A stretch of DNA of 64,000 nucleotides from DATAAZ01 sp036259875 (GCA_036259875.1 DATAAZ010000012.1:1-64000), one strand, 5' to 3'. Numbered from the stretch's first letter, positions 7,477 through 16,081 are shown. A program made the numbers and translations. Notes: generated by a model from the letters alone, not told the origin.

Positions 7477-7872
7477 CTAGACGGAATCGATGCCGTACTT
7501 CTGGAGCAGACGCTCGAAGTCGCGCTTGTAGAAGAGCTTCACCTTCACGTCCGGGTACCGCTCGCGCAGCTTCCGCAGCTTCCGGTTCTTCCGCGTGACG
7601 AGCGACTGCTTCATCGTCGTGATCTCGAGGTAGAGATCCTGCTCGGGAAGGTAGAAGTCCGGGCGGGTCGCCTCGCGAACGCGACCCTCGGAGTCGGTCT
7701 CGAGGACGAACGATCGCGGCTCGTACTCCCACGGGATCCCGTAGAAGTCGAGCAGCTTGGCGACCTCGAGCTCCGCGCGGTTCACGAAGCGCGGCGGTTC
7801 CACGCCACGATATGCCTGGAAAACGGCGGTTTCCTCGACCACCAAAGCCACGGTAGCAGCCGGCGCGGACAT
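7477..7872 (-). CDS. PD-(D/E)XK-like small protein of unknown role
   Basis: A 131-residue protein. The central block reads NRAELEVAKLLDFYGIPWEY, then RPDFYLPEQDLYLEIT, which matches the E...PDF...E-x-T layout of a restriction-endonuclease-like fold, with Thr in place of the usual catalytic Lys. A Lys/Arg-rich helix follows (MKQSLVTRKNRKLRKLRERY) and then a strand VKVKLFYKRDF. Activity is uncertain because the Lys of the motif is replaced. It is encoded 22 bases upstream of hpt on the same strand, away from any methylase or defence gene, so a housekeeping DNA- or RNA-linked role is more likely than restriction. Confidence 0.7.
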   Translation of the reverse strand: MSAPAATVALVVEETAVFQAYRGVEPPRFVNRAELEVAKLLDFYGIPWEYEPRSFVLETDSEGRVREATRPDFYLPEQDLYLEITTMKQSLVTRKNRKLRKLRERYPDVKVKLFYKRDFERLLQKYGIDSV

Positions 7873-7925
7873 CCCCGTACCATTACGCGGCGACGCGCTC
7901 GACCCCCCGAGCGCCCGCCTCGCCG

Positions 7926-8711
7926 ATGTTCCGGATCGCGCACATCTCGGACTTCCATTGCGGCTCGCCCCACTTCGTCCCGAACCTCCTGGAGCGCGCG
8001 ATCATGGAGGTGAACGAGCTGGAGCCCGACGTCGTCGTCTGCTCCGGCGATCTGACGACGAACGGGTTCCGGGGCGAGTACGCGGAGGCCGCCTCGTATC
8101 TCGCACGGCTCGAATGCGCACGGCGCGTCGTCGTCCCGGGGAACCACGACTCGCGAAACGTCGGCTACGTCCACTTCGAGGACCACTTCGGCGATCGAAA
8201 CGCCGTGCTACACGAAAACGGCGTCTCGGTCGTGGCGGTCGACTCGTCCGAGCCCGATCTCGACCACGGCCAGATCGGTCGCGGCCGGTATCCCTGGATC
8301 GTCGAGCAGTTCTCGACGCCCGCCGACTTCCGGATCTTCGTCCTCCATCACCACCTGCTCCCGGTGCCGGGGACGGGGCGCGAGCGGAACGTCGTCTACG
8401 ACGCGGGCGACGCGCTCGAGGTCCTCCAGGCGGCGCACGTCAACCTCGTGCTGTCGGGTCACAAGCATGTTCCGTACGCGTGGCGGCTCGAAGACATCTT
8501 CATCGTCAACGCGGGGACGGTTTCCTCCCTGCGTCTCAGGGGGAAGACGCGGCCCTGTTACAACCTCGTCGAGGTCGACGGGCGCCATGTCGACGTCTGG
8601 CGCAAGTACCCCTACCACGGCCAGGAACGCATCATCCAGTTCTCGCTCGACACGCTCGAATTCGAGAAGTACACGAGCAGGATCGAGGACGAGGTGACGT
8701 CGCGCCGATGA
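7926..8711 (+). CDS. Calcineurin-like metallophosphoesterase
   Basis: A 261-residue binuclear-metal phosphoesterase. All five motifs are visible: ISDFH (D-x-H), CSGDLTTNG (GD), VPGNHDS (GNHD), a His in VLHHHLLPVPG, and LSGHKHVPYAW (GHxH). Layout and size resemble the cyclic-nucleotide / glycerophosphodiesterase group (CpdA/GpdQ-like). It overlaps the start of the cyclic 2,3-diphosphoglycerate synthetase gene by 4 bases, which suggests that its substrate belongs to the same phosphoglycerate pathway, for example opening or trimming a phosphate ester. That link is an inference from context. Confidence 0.85.
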   Translation: MFRIAHISDFHCGSPHFVPNLLERAIMEVNELEPDVVVCSGDLTTNGFRGEYAEAASYLARLECARRVVVPGNHDSRNVGYVHFEDHFGDRNAVLHENGVSVVAVDSSEPDLDHGQIGRGRYPWIVEQFSTPADFRIFVLHHHLLPVPGTGRERNVVYDAGDALEVLQAAHVNLVLSGHKHVPYAWRLEDIFIVNAGTVSSLRLRGKTRPCYNLVEVDGRHVDVWRKYPYHGQERIIQFSLDTLEFEKYTSRIEDEVTSRR

Positions 8712-10009
8712 GCGAACGAGCCTTGGCGCTGATCGACGGCGAGCACTACGCCGAGGTCGTCGTCGACGCATTCGAGGAGCTTCCGTACGAGGTCGTCGGC
8801 GCGGTCGCGCTCGGCGGCCAGGAGAAGCTCCGCGGCGACGAGGACTACGGCGTTCCCCTCTTCGAGACCCTCGAGGAAGGGCTCGAGCGGGTCGACGCGG
8901 CGCTCGTCGTCGACCTCTCCGACGAGCCCGTGGTGACGGCTCGCGACCGCTTCCGGCTCGCGAGCCGCGTCCTCGCCGCCGGGCTCCCGTACGTGGGCGC
9001 GGACTTCCGCTTCGATCCTGTCGAGTTCGCGCCCTTCGAGCTTCCCGCGCTCGCGGTGATCGGAAGCGGCAAGCGGGTCGGCAAGACCGCGGTCGCGGGT
9101 CACGTCGCGCGCCTCCTCGCCGAGACGCGCGAGGTCGTCGTCGTCGCGATGGGCCGCGGCGGGCCGCGCGAGCCTGTCGTCGTCGACGATCCTCCGAACG
9201 TCGACGACCTGCTGGAGCGCGCGCGGGCCGGGTCACACGCCGCGTCGGACTACCTCGAGGACGCGGCGCTCGCCCGCGTTGCGACGGTCGGGTGCCGGCG
9301 CTGCGGCGGCGGTCTCGCCGGCGCGCCGTTCGTCTCGAACGTTGCCGCCGGCGCCCGCGTTGCTGCCGAGCGCCGTCCCGACCTCGTCGTCTTCGAGGGA
9401 AGCGGCGCGGCGCTACCGCCGGTCGAGGTCGCGGCACGGGTGCTCGTGACGGGCGGCGGCCAGGACGCAGCGCTCGTCGCCGGCTACCTGGGCGCCTACC
9501 GGATCCTCGTCTCGGATCTCGTCGTGCTGACGGGCTGCGAGGAGCCGCTCGTCTCCCCGGAAGGTGTCGAGGCGCTGCGCGAGGCGATCGCGACCGTCAA
9601 CCCGGAGATTCCCGTAATCGCGAGCGTTTTCCGCCAGACGCCCTCGCAAGCGATCGAGGGCGGCCGCGTGGCGCTCTTCTCGACCGCGCCCGAGGAGATC
9701 CACGAGCGGATCCGCGTCCACCTCGAGCGGGAGCACGGCGTCGACGTCGTCCTTGTCTCGGGAAACCTCTCGCGGCGCGACGCGCTTCGCCGCGAGCTCG
9801 AGACAGAGGAGGCGCGCTCGGCCGACGTCTACCTCGTCGAGATCAAGGCGGCGGCGATCGAGGTGGTCGCCGAGGCGGCGTCCGAGCGCGGCATCGACGT
9901 CGTCTTCGCCGAGAACGCCGTCGTTCCGCTCGACGGCGAGCCGGACCTCGATGAGGCCCTCCGCGGGCTCGCCGAACGGGCGGTCGAAGCGTCAGGCGCC
10001 GTGAGATGA
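8708..10009 (+). CDS. Cyclic 2,3-diphosphoglycerate synthetase-like protein
   Basis: Closes 2,3-diphosphoglycerate into the cyclic trianionic pyrophosphate, an ATP-dependent step known from hyperthermophilic methanogens. The 433-residue protein begins ALALIDGEHYAEVVVDAFEE and carries a P-loop VIGSGKRVGKTAVAGHVARL (about residues 118-137). A cysteine pair follows (TVGCRRCGGGLAGAPFVSN), then LVVFEGSGAALPPVEV and the C-terminal VYLVEIKAAAIEVV. Start ATG 8708 overlaps the phosphoesterase stop, and the stop overlaps the start of the 2-phosphoglycerate kinase gene. That pairing of the two cDPG enzymes makes the assignment firm at family level; activity in this organism is inferred. Confidence 0.85.
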   Translation: MSERALALIDGEHYAEVVVDAFEELPYEVVGAVALGGQEKLRGDEDYGVPLFETLEEGLERVDAALVVDLSDEPVVTARDRFRLASRVLAAGLPYVGADFRFDPVEFAPFELPALAVIGSGKRVGKTAVAGHVARLLAETREVVVVAMGRGGPREPVVVDDPPNVDDLLERARAGSHAASDYLEDAALARVATVGCRRCGGGLAGAPFVSNVAAGARVAAERRPDLVVFEGSGAALPPVEVAARVLVTGGGQDAALVAGYLGAYRILVSDLVVLTGCEEPLVSPEGVEALREAIATVNPEIPVIASVFRQTPSQAIEGGRVALFSTAPEEIHERIRVHLEREHGVDVVLVSGNLSRRDALRRELETEEARSADVYLVEIKAAAIEVVAEAASERGIDVVFAENAVVPLDGEPDLDEALRGLAERAVEASGAVR

Positions 10010-10926
10010 GCAGCGATCGCCGGCCGCCCGAGTCCCCGGTCGTCTCCCCGGAGGAGCGGCTTCCGTACTCGAAGGGCCTCATGGCCAAGGCGCTCATGGG
10101 AACCGGCCTGCCTCCGTCGCGCGCGTACGAGCTCGCGCAGATGATCGAGGCGGAGCTCGTCCGCGAGCACGAGGAGCTGTCGGCGAATCAAGAGCACGTC
10201 TACGGCGTCGCCGCGGACGTTCTCGCGGCGGAGGAGGGCGAGCAGGCGGTGCGCCGGCTCCGCCGTTTCCAGGCCCTCCAGGAGGTCGACCTGCCGCTCA
10301 TCGTCCTCGTCGGAGGCGCAACCGGGACGGGCAAGTCGACGATCACGACGGAGGTCGCGCACCGGCTCGGGATCACGCGCGTGACGTCCACCGACTTCGT
10401 TCGGCAGACGATGCGGGCGTTCTTCTCGGAGACGTTCATGCCGTCGATCCACTTTTCGAGCTTCGAGGCGGGAGCGGCCATCCCGGATGCCGAGGGTGAC
10501 CCCGGCGCCCGCCGCGTCCGGGGATTCCTCGAGCAGACGCGAAACGTCCTCGTCGGCGTCCGAGCCGTGCTCGACCGCGCGCTTACCGAGGGACATTCGA
10601 TGGCGCTCGAGGGCGTTCACGTCGTCCCCGGCCTGCTTCCGGCGGCGCTCGAGGGCGCGATCGTCTGCCAGTGCCTGATCACGATCTCCGACAAGGAGGA
10701 GCACGCGCGCCATTTCTATGTCCGCGACGCGGACTCCGAGGGCCTGCGGCCCGTCGAGAAGTACCTCGACGCGCTCGCCGACATCCGGCTCCTCCAGGAC
10801 TACCTCGTCCAGCGGGCGCGCGAGACGGGCGTCACGGTGATCGAGAACCGGAGGCGCGAGGAGGCGGTCGATGCGGTCATCCGGCTCGTCCTCGACGCCT
10901 TCGAGCGCGCGCGGGTGCCCGCTTGA
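10006..10926 (+). CDS. 2-phosphoglycerate kinase
   Basis: Phosphorylates 2-phosphoglycerate to 2,3-diphosphoglycerate, the first committed step towards cyclic 2,3-diphosphoglycerate. The 306-residue protein has an N-terminal ATP-cone-like part (LPYSKGLMAKALMGTGLPPS, RAYELAQMIE) and then a kinase domain with Walker A VGGATGTGKSTITTEVAHRL near residues 103-122. Further on are TSTDFVRQTMRAF and the substrate-side stretch LEGVHVVPGLL. The N-terminal cone plus kinase layout is the one seen in archaeal 2-phosphoglycerate kinases. ATGA overlap with the synthetase gene shows coupled translation. Confidence 0.87.
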   Translation: MSSDRRPPESPVVSPEERLPYSKGLMAKALMGTGLPPSRAYELAQMIEAELVREHEELSANQEHVYGVAADVLAAEEGEQAVRRLRRFQALQEVDLPLIVLVGGATGTGKSTITTEVAHRLGITRVTSTDFVRQTMRAFFSETFMPSIHFSSFEAGAAIPDAEGDPGARRVRGFLEQTRNVLVGVRAVLDRALTEGHSMALEGVHVVPGLLPAALEGAIVCQCLITISDKEEHARHFYVRDADSEGLRPVEKYLDALADIRLLQDYLVQRARETGVTVIENRRREEAVDAVIRLVLDAFERARVPA

Positions 10927-10940
10927 GGAGCATGCGAGAC

Positions 10941-11918
10941 ATGGCAGAGAACGGCGAGCGCGCCTGCCGCTGCGAGGCCTACGCGGCGGTCACGGAGCGC
11001 GCGGCTGTTGCGGCGGGCCGGTGGCTCGGCCGCGGTGACGTCGGGGGCGCCGAGACGGCCGCCGCCGAGGCGATGCGCGCCGCACTCGACGAGCTCCCGA
11101 TCGAGGGATCGGTTGTGATCGGAAACGAGGAGGACGGCGACCCGCTCGCGATCGAGACGACCGTCGGCCGAGGCGGCCGGCGCGTCGATCTCGCAGTCGA
11201 CCCGATCGAGGGCGCGGCGATCGTCGCGCGCGGCGACTACGGAGCGATGGCGATGATCGCGGTCGGCGACTTCGAGTCGTTTCCGCGCCTCCCGAACATG
11301 TACATGCGCAAGCTCGCGGTCGGCCCGACCGCCCGAGGGAAGATCGACCTCGGGAAGCCGGTCGCCGACAACGTGGCGGCGATCGCGGCCGCGTACGGGC
11401 GGAACCCGCAAGACATCACAACGATCGTGCTCGACCGGCCCCGCCACGAGGACCTGATCGAGGACGTCCGCTCCGCGGGGTCGCGGATCAAGCTGATTCC
11501 GGACGGCGACGTGACCGCCTCGATCAGCGCCGCGATCCGAGGGACGAACGACCACCTCGCGATCGGGATCGGGGGCGCCCGCCAGGCCGTCATCTCGGCC
11601 GCGGCGCTCCGCTGCCTCGGCGGCGAGCTGCAGGCACAGCTCTGGCCGACGACCCGGACGGAGATCAACCAGGCCGCCGAGCACGGGATCGACGACGTCC
11701 GCCGCGTGTTCACGACCGACGAGCTCGCGCCGGGCGAGGTGATCGTCGCCGCGACGGGCGTCTCGAACTCGGATCTTCTCCGCGGCGTCCGCTATCTCGC
11801 GGACAGCGCACGAACGCATTCGCTCGTGATGTGCACGCGGCACAACTGGGTGAAGTTCATCGACGGCATCCACTTCTTCGCGCGCGAGCGCCGCGAGGAG
11901 GTGCGGCTCCTCAGCTGA
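10941..11918 (+). CDS. glpX: GlpX-family (class II fructose-1,6-bisphosphatase-like) protein with altered metal site
   Basis: A 325-residue member of the GlpX phosphatase family; the canonical enzyme makes fructose 6-phosphate in gluconeogenesis. Family signatures kept: AGRWLGRGD, VDLAVDPIEG, NMYMRKLAVGP, KLIPDGDVTASI, IVAATGVSNSDLL. Compared with my recollection of E. coli GlpX, three metal ligands differ. The GEGE loop is GNEE (Glu57 to Asn), the helix Asp33 is Glu, and the Glu of GGAPEG is Gln (GGARQA). The enzyme may act on another phosphate ester. Start chosen at ATG 10941, 10 bases after GAGGAG; ATG 10932 is too close to that site. It lies 14 bases behind 2-phosphoglycerate kinase, likely in its operon. 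Confidence 0.8.
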   Translation: MAENGERACRCEAYAAVTERAAVAAGRWLGRGDVGGAETAAAEAMRAALDELPIEGSVVIGNEEDGDPLAIETTVGRGGRRVDLAVDPIEGAAIVARGDYGAMAMIAVGDFESFPRLPNMYMRKLAVGPTARGKIDLGKPVADNVAAIAAAYGRNPQDITTIVLDRPRHEDLIEDVRSAGSRIKLIPDGDVTASISAAIRGTNDHLAIGIGGARQAVISAAALRCLGGELQAQLWPTTRTEINQAAEHGIDDVRRVFTTDELAPGEVIVAATGVSNSDLLRGVRYLADSARTHSLVMCTRHNWVKFIDGIHFFARERREEVRLLS

Positions 11919-11941
11919 GCGGCCGGGCACTCGTGCGCGGG

Positions 11942-11947
11942 TAGACT
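11942..11947 (+). promoter_or_regulatory. -10 box TAGACT for the SufT-like gene
   Basis: TAnnnT hexamer ending 7 bases before the GTG at 11955; identical in sequence and spacing to the box at ccmE. Confidence 0.5.
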
Positions 11948-11954
11948 GGCCCAC

Positions 11955-12254
11955 GTGCCCAGTCGTGAAGAAGTCATCGACGCGCTTCGCGTCGTCGAGG
12001 ACCCGGAGCTCGGGATGGACATCGTCGAGCTCGGGCTCCTCTACGACGTCGAGGTCGAAGGGCCAAAGGTACACGTCGACTACACGCTGACCTCGCTCGG
12101 TTGCCCCGTAGGGCCGATGATCGAGCAGCAGATCGAGGAGACCGTCGCGGAGATGCCGGGCGTCGAGGAGGTCGAGGCGGAGCTCACCTGGGACCCCCCC
12201 TGGTCGCCGGAGAAGATGTCCGACGACGCGAAATTCATCCTCGGCTTCGGCTAG
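11955..12254 (+). CDS. MIP18/SufT (DUF59) iron-sulfur assembly protein
   Basis: A 99-residue stand-alone DUF59 domain. The signature DPELGMDIVELGLLYDVEVE starts near residue 15, followed by YTLTSLGCPVGPMIEQQIEE, whose Cys-Pro is the conserved reactive position of SufT/PaaD-like proteins, and a WDPPWSPEKMSDDAKFILGFG tail typical of the single-domain branch. These proteins help to mature Fe-S enzymes. No suf or isc genes are nearby; the gene stands alone with its own TAGACT box. Start GTG 11955. Its stop overlaps the stop of the converging dehydrogenase gene by 4 bases. Confidence 0.85.
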   Translation: MPSREEVIDALRVVEDPELGMDIVELGLLYDVEVEGPKVHVDYTLTSLGCPVGPMIEQQIEETVAEMPGVEEVEAELTWDPPWSPEKMSDDAKFILGFG

Positions 12255-13231
12255 CCGTCGATCGAAAGCACGACCTTCCCGAACTGGCGCCCACTCTCGA
12301 GGTACGCGTGCGCCGCAGGTGCCTCGGAGAGCGGGAAGACCCGGTCGACGATCGGTCGGGCGCGTCCGCTCGCCACGAGCTCGTAGACGGCGCGGAAGTC
12401 CTCGCGCGTTCCCATCGTGGAGCCGTAGACGGCGAGCTGCTTCCAGAAGATCCGGTGCAGGTTCGCGGGCGGGTTCGGCCCCGAGGTGGCACCGCACACG
12501 GCAATTCGCCCGCCCCGGCGGGCGACCTGGAGCGACGTCTTCCAGGTGTCCTCGCCGATGTGCTCGACCACGACGTCGATTCCGTGCCCGTCGGTGAGTG
12601 TCTTGACCTCGCCGGCGACGTCCGAGTCGGTCGGGATTGCGGCGTCCGCGCCGAGCTCGCGCGCGCGGCCGAGCTTCTCGTTCGAAGAGGAGGTGACGAC
12701 GACCCGAGCGCCGATCGCCTTGGCGATCGCGAGCGACGCGGTCGCGACGCCGGCGCCGATACCCCAGACGAGCACCCACTCGCGCGCGCGTAGGCGCGCT
12801 CGTGTCACGAGCATCCGGTACGCGGTCTGAAAGACGAGTGGGAAGGCGGCCGCCTCCTCGAACGAGAGGTCGTCGGGTATGGGGTGGACGTAGTCGGCGG
12901 GGACCGCGATCAGTTCGGCGTGCGTCCCGTCCATGTGCTCGCCCACGATGCGGGCGCCGTCGTCGAGCCCGGGGTTGATGAGGACGCGCTCGCCCGGTCG
13001 GAAGCCGTCGGCGCCAGGCCCGAGCGCCTCGACGACGCCGGCGCCGTCGGCGCCGAGGATCCTTGGCTTCGGGACCGACGGAAGCCCCTTGCGGAGCCAC
13101 ACGTCGAGGCGGTTCAGCGAAGCGGCGCGCAGCCGAACGAGCACCTCGTCCGACCCAGGCTCTGGGTCGTCGACGTCCTCGTAGCGCAACACGTCGGGGC
13201 CGCCGTCGTCGTGGATGCGAACGGCCTTCAT
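12251..13231 (-). CDS. Medium-chain dehydrogenase/quinone oxidoreductase-like protein
   Basis: A 326-residue NAD(P)-dependent oxidoreductase of the medium-chain family. The N-terminal GroES-like domain holds EVLVRLRAASLNRLDVWLRKG and ILGADGAGVVEALGPG. The Rossmann domain has WGIGAGVATASLAIAKAIGA and VVTSSSNEKLGRARELGADA. The Cys/His zinc ligands of alcohol dehydrogenases (GHE motif and four-Cys lobe) are absent, so it is probably a zinc-free quinone-oxidoreductase or enoyl-reductase type. Substrate unknown. Start ATG 13231. The 3' end overlaps the SufT-like gene by 4 bases; the 5' end faces queG. Confidence 0.85.
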   Translation of the reverse strand: MKAVRIHDDGGPDVLRYEDVDDPEPGSDEVLVRLRAASLNRLDVWLRKGLPSVPKPRILGADGAGVVEALGPGADGFRPGERVLINPGLDDGARIVGEHMDGTHAELIAVPADYVHPIPDDLSFEEAAAFPLVFQTAYRMLVTRARLRAREWVLVWGIGAGVATASLAIAKAIGARVVVTSSSNEKLGRARELGADAAIPTDSDVAGEVKTLTDGHGIDVVVEHIGEDTWKTSLQVARRGGRIAVCGATSGPNPPANLHRIFWKQLAVYGSTMGTREDFRAVYELVASGRARPIVDRVFPLSEAPAAHAYLESGRQFGKVVLSIDG

Positions 13232-13264
13232 GCGCGCGGATCGTAGCGCCGAAAACGACGCTGG

Positions 13265-13270
13265 TACCGT
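13265..13270 (+). promoter_or_regulatory. -10 box TACCGT for queG
   Basis: TAnnnT hexamer ending 10 bases before the GTG at 13281. It overlaps an alternative GTG at 13269, which argues for 13281 as the real start. Confidence 0.35.
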
Positions 13271-13280
13271 GGGTTCTTCG

Positions 13281-14285
13281 GTGACGCAGGCGGAGCTTGA
13301 GCGGCTCGCGGAGGAGCTCGGGATCGACGCGATCGGCGCCGCCCCGGCCGGGCCGTACGAGGACACGGAGCGGGCGATCGCCGAACGCCGCGCCCGCGGT
13401 CTATTCGCCGAGATGCGCTTCACGATGGCGCAACCGGAGGTGTCCTGCCACCCGGAGCGGCTCGTTCCGAACGCCCGCACCGTCATCTCGGCGGCACTCG
13501 CGTACTACGCGCCCGCGCCCGAGCCGCGGCGCGGGGAGGGCCGCCTGCCTCGCTACACGTGGACCGATCGCTACGCGGAGCTTCGCGAGAAGCTCGACGG
13601 GCTCGGGCGACGTCTCGGCGGCGCGTACCGCGTCCTCGTTGACGCGAACCAGCACGTCGACCGGGAAGGCGCCGCACGCGCAGGCGTCGGCTTCTACGGC
13701 AAGAACACGATGCTGATCACGCGGCGGCACGGCTCGTGGGTCGTCCTGGGCACGCTCGTGACCGACGTCGAGATCGAGCCGGCGCCGCCGCTCGGGCTCG
13801 ACTGCGGTTCGTGTCGTCTCTGCATCGACGCCTGTCCGACCGACGCGCTTGGCGAGCCGGGCGTCCTCGACGCGACGCGCTGCCTTTCCTACTGGACGCA
13901 GTCGCCGCGACCGATTCCGGAGGAGTACCGGGAGCCGCTCGGCACGCAGGTGTACGGGTGCGACATCTGCCAGGACGTGTGTCCATGGAACCGGGGGACC
14001 GAGAAACGGCGGGCGGGGGACAGGCTCCCCGCCGGCGCCGAGCCCGTCGTCTCGCTCCTCGACTGGCTCGAGGCGCCCGACGACGAGCTCCGGGAGCGCT
14101 ACGAGCGTCTCTACGTCCCCCGCAACGACCCGCGCTACCTGCGGCGGAACGCGCTCGTCGCGGCGGGGAACTCGGGCGACCCGGAGCTAGCGGGGACGGT
14201 CGCACGCCACGCCGAGGTCGACGACGAACTGCTCCGCGAGCCGGCCGAGTGGGCGCTTCGGCGGCTGACGGCGGCCGACGGATGA
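13281..14285 (+). CDS. queG: Epoxyqueuosine reductase QueG
   Basis: Reduces epoxyqueuosine to queuosine at the tRNA wobble base, using cobalamin and two 4Fe-4S clusters. The 334-residue protein shows the cobalamin-binding part (VLVDANQHVDREGAARAGVG, then FYGKNTMLITRRHGSWVVLG) followed by two cluster motifs: CGSCRLCIDACPTDAL and CDICQDVCPWN. A HEAT-like helical tail follows (YLRRNALVAAGNSGDPELAG). Start GTG 13281 fits the TACCGT box; GTG 13269 would add four residues. Its partner genes queA and tgt lie at 31190 and 32407. The stop overlaps the histidine kinase start by 4 bases. Confidence 0.9.
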   Translation: MTQAELERLAEELGIDAIGAAPAGPYEDTERAIAERRARGLFAEMRFTMAQPEVSCHPERLVPNARTVISAALAYYAPAPEPRRGEGRLPRYTWTDRYAELREKLDGLGRRLGGAYRVLVDANQHVDREGAARAGVGFYGKNTMLITRRHGSWVVLGTLVTDVEIEPAPPLGLDCGSCRLCIDACPTDALGEPGVLDATRCLSYWTQSPRPIPEEYREPLGTQVYGCDICQDVCPWNRGTEKRRAGDRLPAGAEPVVSLLDWLEAPDDELRERYERLYVPRNDPRYLRRNALVAAGNSGDPELAGTVARHAEVDDELLREPAEWALRRLTAADG

Positions 14286-16078
14286 CGGCGGAAGCGAAGC
14301 GCCTGCGCGCGCTCGAGCTCTGGATCGGATGGATCCGCCTCGCCGCGGTCGCGTGGGCGGTGCTCGAGGTCGCCGTCGTCGCGCACGACTACCCGCCCGG
14401 GTACGAACGGTGGGCATGGGTGACCACCGGCGTTCTCGCAGCGGGCGCTCTCACATTCCTGGCGCTCGCCCGTCGCGCGTGGAGCGAGCGCGGCTGGCAG
14501 GCGGTCGGGCTTGCCGCGGTCATCCTCGACGCCGCGCTCGTCTACGCCTACTTCGCGATCTACGCCTTCGAGGAGGGAATCCCCGTCCGCGGCCTCGTCT
14601 ACCTGGTCGTAATCGAGGCGGCGGTCCGGTTCGGGATTCGCGGCGGGATCGCCGTCGCCATCGCGTCCGTGCCGCTGCTCGCGCTCGTCGAGTGGTCGCG
14701 TGCGGAACGGTTCACGCCGGCGTTCGATCTCCGTGACGTGATCGTCCCGTTCGGCATCGAGCTGGTCGTCGGCCTCATCGTGGGCGGGCTCGTGCAGCAG
14801 CTTCGCCGCGAGACGAAGCTCGCGGAAGAGCGCGCCGCCGAGGCCGAGCAGCTTCGCGACGCGATCGGCCGCCACGCCGACCAGCTCGAGATCGTGAACC
14901 GCGCCGCCCGCGCGCTCTCGTCGTCGCTCGAGCTCGAGCAGGCGTTCCGCCTGTTCACACGCGAGGTCCGCGCCGCGCTCTCGTTCGACCGGCTCGCGCT
15001 CGTGCTCGCGGACGGCGACCGGGCGCACGTGATCGCGAACGCGGGCGTCGCCGAGGACACCGTGTTCCCGAAGGGGAGCGAGCACCGGTTGGACGGGTCC
15101 CTGACTGCCGACTTTCTCAACGACCCGCGGACGCTTATCCGGGACGACATGGAAGGGTCGCCGTACTGGGAGGAACGCGACCTCGTCGACGCCGGACTTC
15201 GGTCCCGCGTCATCGCGCCGCTCGTCCTCGCGGGGCGAACGCTCGGGTTCATCTCGGTCTCGCGGCGAGAGGCTCACGCCTTCACCCGCGAGGACGCCGA
15301 CCTCCTAACGATGCTCGGACGGCAGCTCGCGACGGCCGTCGAGAACATCCGCGCGTTCGAGGCCGAGCGCGCCGCGGCGGAGGAGCTCCGCCGCCTCTCG
15401 GCGCTCCGCGCCGACTTCGTCTCGCTCGTCTCGCACGAGCTCCGAGGGCCGATGGCCTCTGTGATCGGGTGCGCCGCGACGCTCCGGCAACGCTGGCGGA
15501 CGCTTCGCCCCGAACAGCGGGAGTCGTTCCTCGCCCTGATCGAGGAGGAGACCTCGCGCCTCGCCGCGCTCGTCGGCGACGTTCTCGACACCTCGCGTCT
15601 CGAGGCCGGGACGTTCACGTACACGTTCTCGGACGTCGACGTCGAGGAGCTCGTCCGCGAGGTCGCGGCGACGGTCGACATGGGACAGGAGGAGGTCGCC
15701 GTGCGCGCGGAGATAGCCGGGCCGCTGCCCGCCGTGCGGGCCGATCGCGAGCGGATTCGGCAGATCCTCGTAAACCTCCTGTCGAACGCGGTCAAGTACA
15801 CCGTCGCCGGCGACGAGGTCGAAGTTCGGGCTGCCGTCGAGAACGGGGCAGTCGAGGTGAGCGTGCGAGACCACGGGCCGGGGATCGCACCCGACGACCA
15901 GCGGACGATCTTCGAGAAATTCGGCCGGGCGTCGACCGCGCGAGGGTCGAAGCCGGGCGCCGGACTCGGGCTCTTCATCGCTCGCTCGATCGCGGAGGCG
16001 CACGGCGGCTCGCTGGAGGTCGCGTCGAGGGAGGGGGCCGGCGCGACCTTCACCGTGCGTCTGCCGACGCCCGCCTGA
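14282..16078 (+). CDS. Membrane sensor histidine kinase with GAF domain
   Basis: A 598-residue sensor. Residues 1-170 form about six membrane helices; a coiled coil (about 180-215) leads to a GAF domain (about 215-360: RLFTREVRAALSFDRLALVL, SRVIAPLVLAGRTLGFISVS). A HisKA domain follows with H385 in SLVSHELRGPMAS, then an HATPase with NLLSNAVKYT, DHGPGIA and GAGLGLF. The H-box reads HELRGP where HELRTP is usual. It starts inside the queG stop (ATGA) and is followed 3 bases later by archease. No response regulator gene is adjacent. Such placement suggests regulation connected with tRNA modification or repair, but this is only context. Confidence 0.88.
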   Translation: MTAEAKRLRALELWIGWIRLAAVAWAVLEVAVVAHDYPPGYERWAWVTTGVLAAGALTFLALARRAWSERGWQAVGLAAVILDAALVYAYFAIYAFEEGIPVRGLVYLVVIEAAVRFGIRGGIAVAIASVPLLALVEWSRAERFTPAFDLRDVIVPFGIELVVGLIVGGLVQQLRRETKLAEERAAEAEQLRDAIGRHADQLEIVNRAARALSSSLELEQAFRLFTREVRAALSFDRLALVLADGDRAHVIANAGVAEDTVFPKGSEHRLDGSLTADFLNDPRTLIRDDMEGSPYWEERDLVDAGLRSRVIAPLVLAGRTLGFISVSRREAHAFTREDADLLTMLGRQLATAVENIRAFEAERAAAEELRRLSALRADFVSLVSHELRGPMASVIGCAATLRQRWRTLRPEQRESFLALIEEETSRLAALVGDVLDTSRLEAGTFTYTFSDVDVEELVREVAATVDMGQEEVAVRAEIAGPLPAVRADRERIRQILVNLLSNAVKYTVAGDEVEVRAAVENGAVEVSVRDHGPGIAPDDQRTIFEKFGRASTARGSKPGAGLGLFIARSIAEAHGGSLEVASREGAGATFTVRLPTPA

Positions 16079-16081
16079 CGC

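Noticed and set aside
7477..7872. PD-(D/E)XK-like protein as part of a restriction or defence system
   Set aside because: No methylase, helicase or toxin partner nearby; coupled to hpt; the catalytic Lys is replaced. Housekeeping context is more likely.
10800..13100. A 766-codon minus-strand frame opposite glpX and the SufT-like gene
   Set aside because: Arginine/aspartate-rich shadow of the codon pattern of real plus-strand genes; no domain or start signal.
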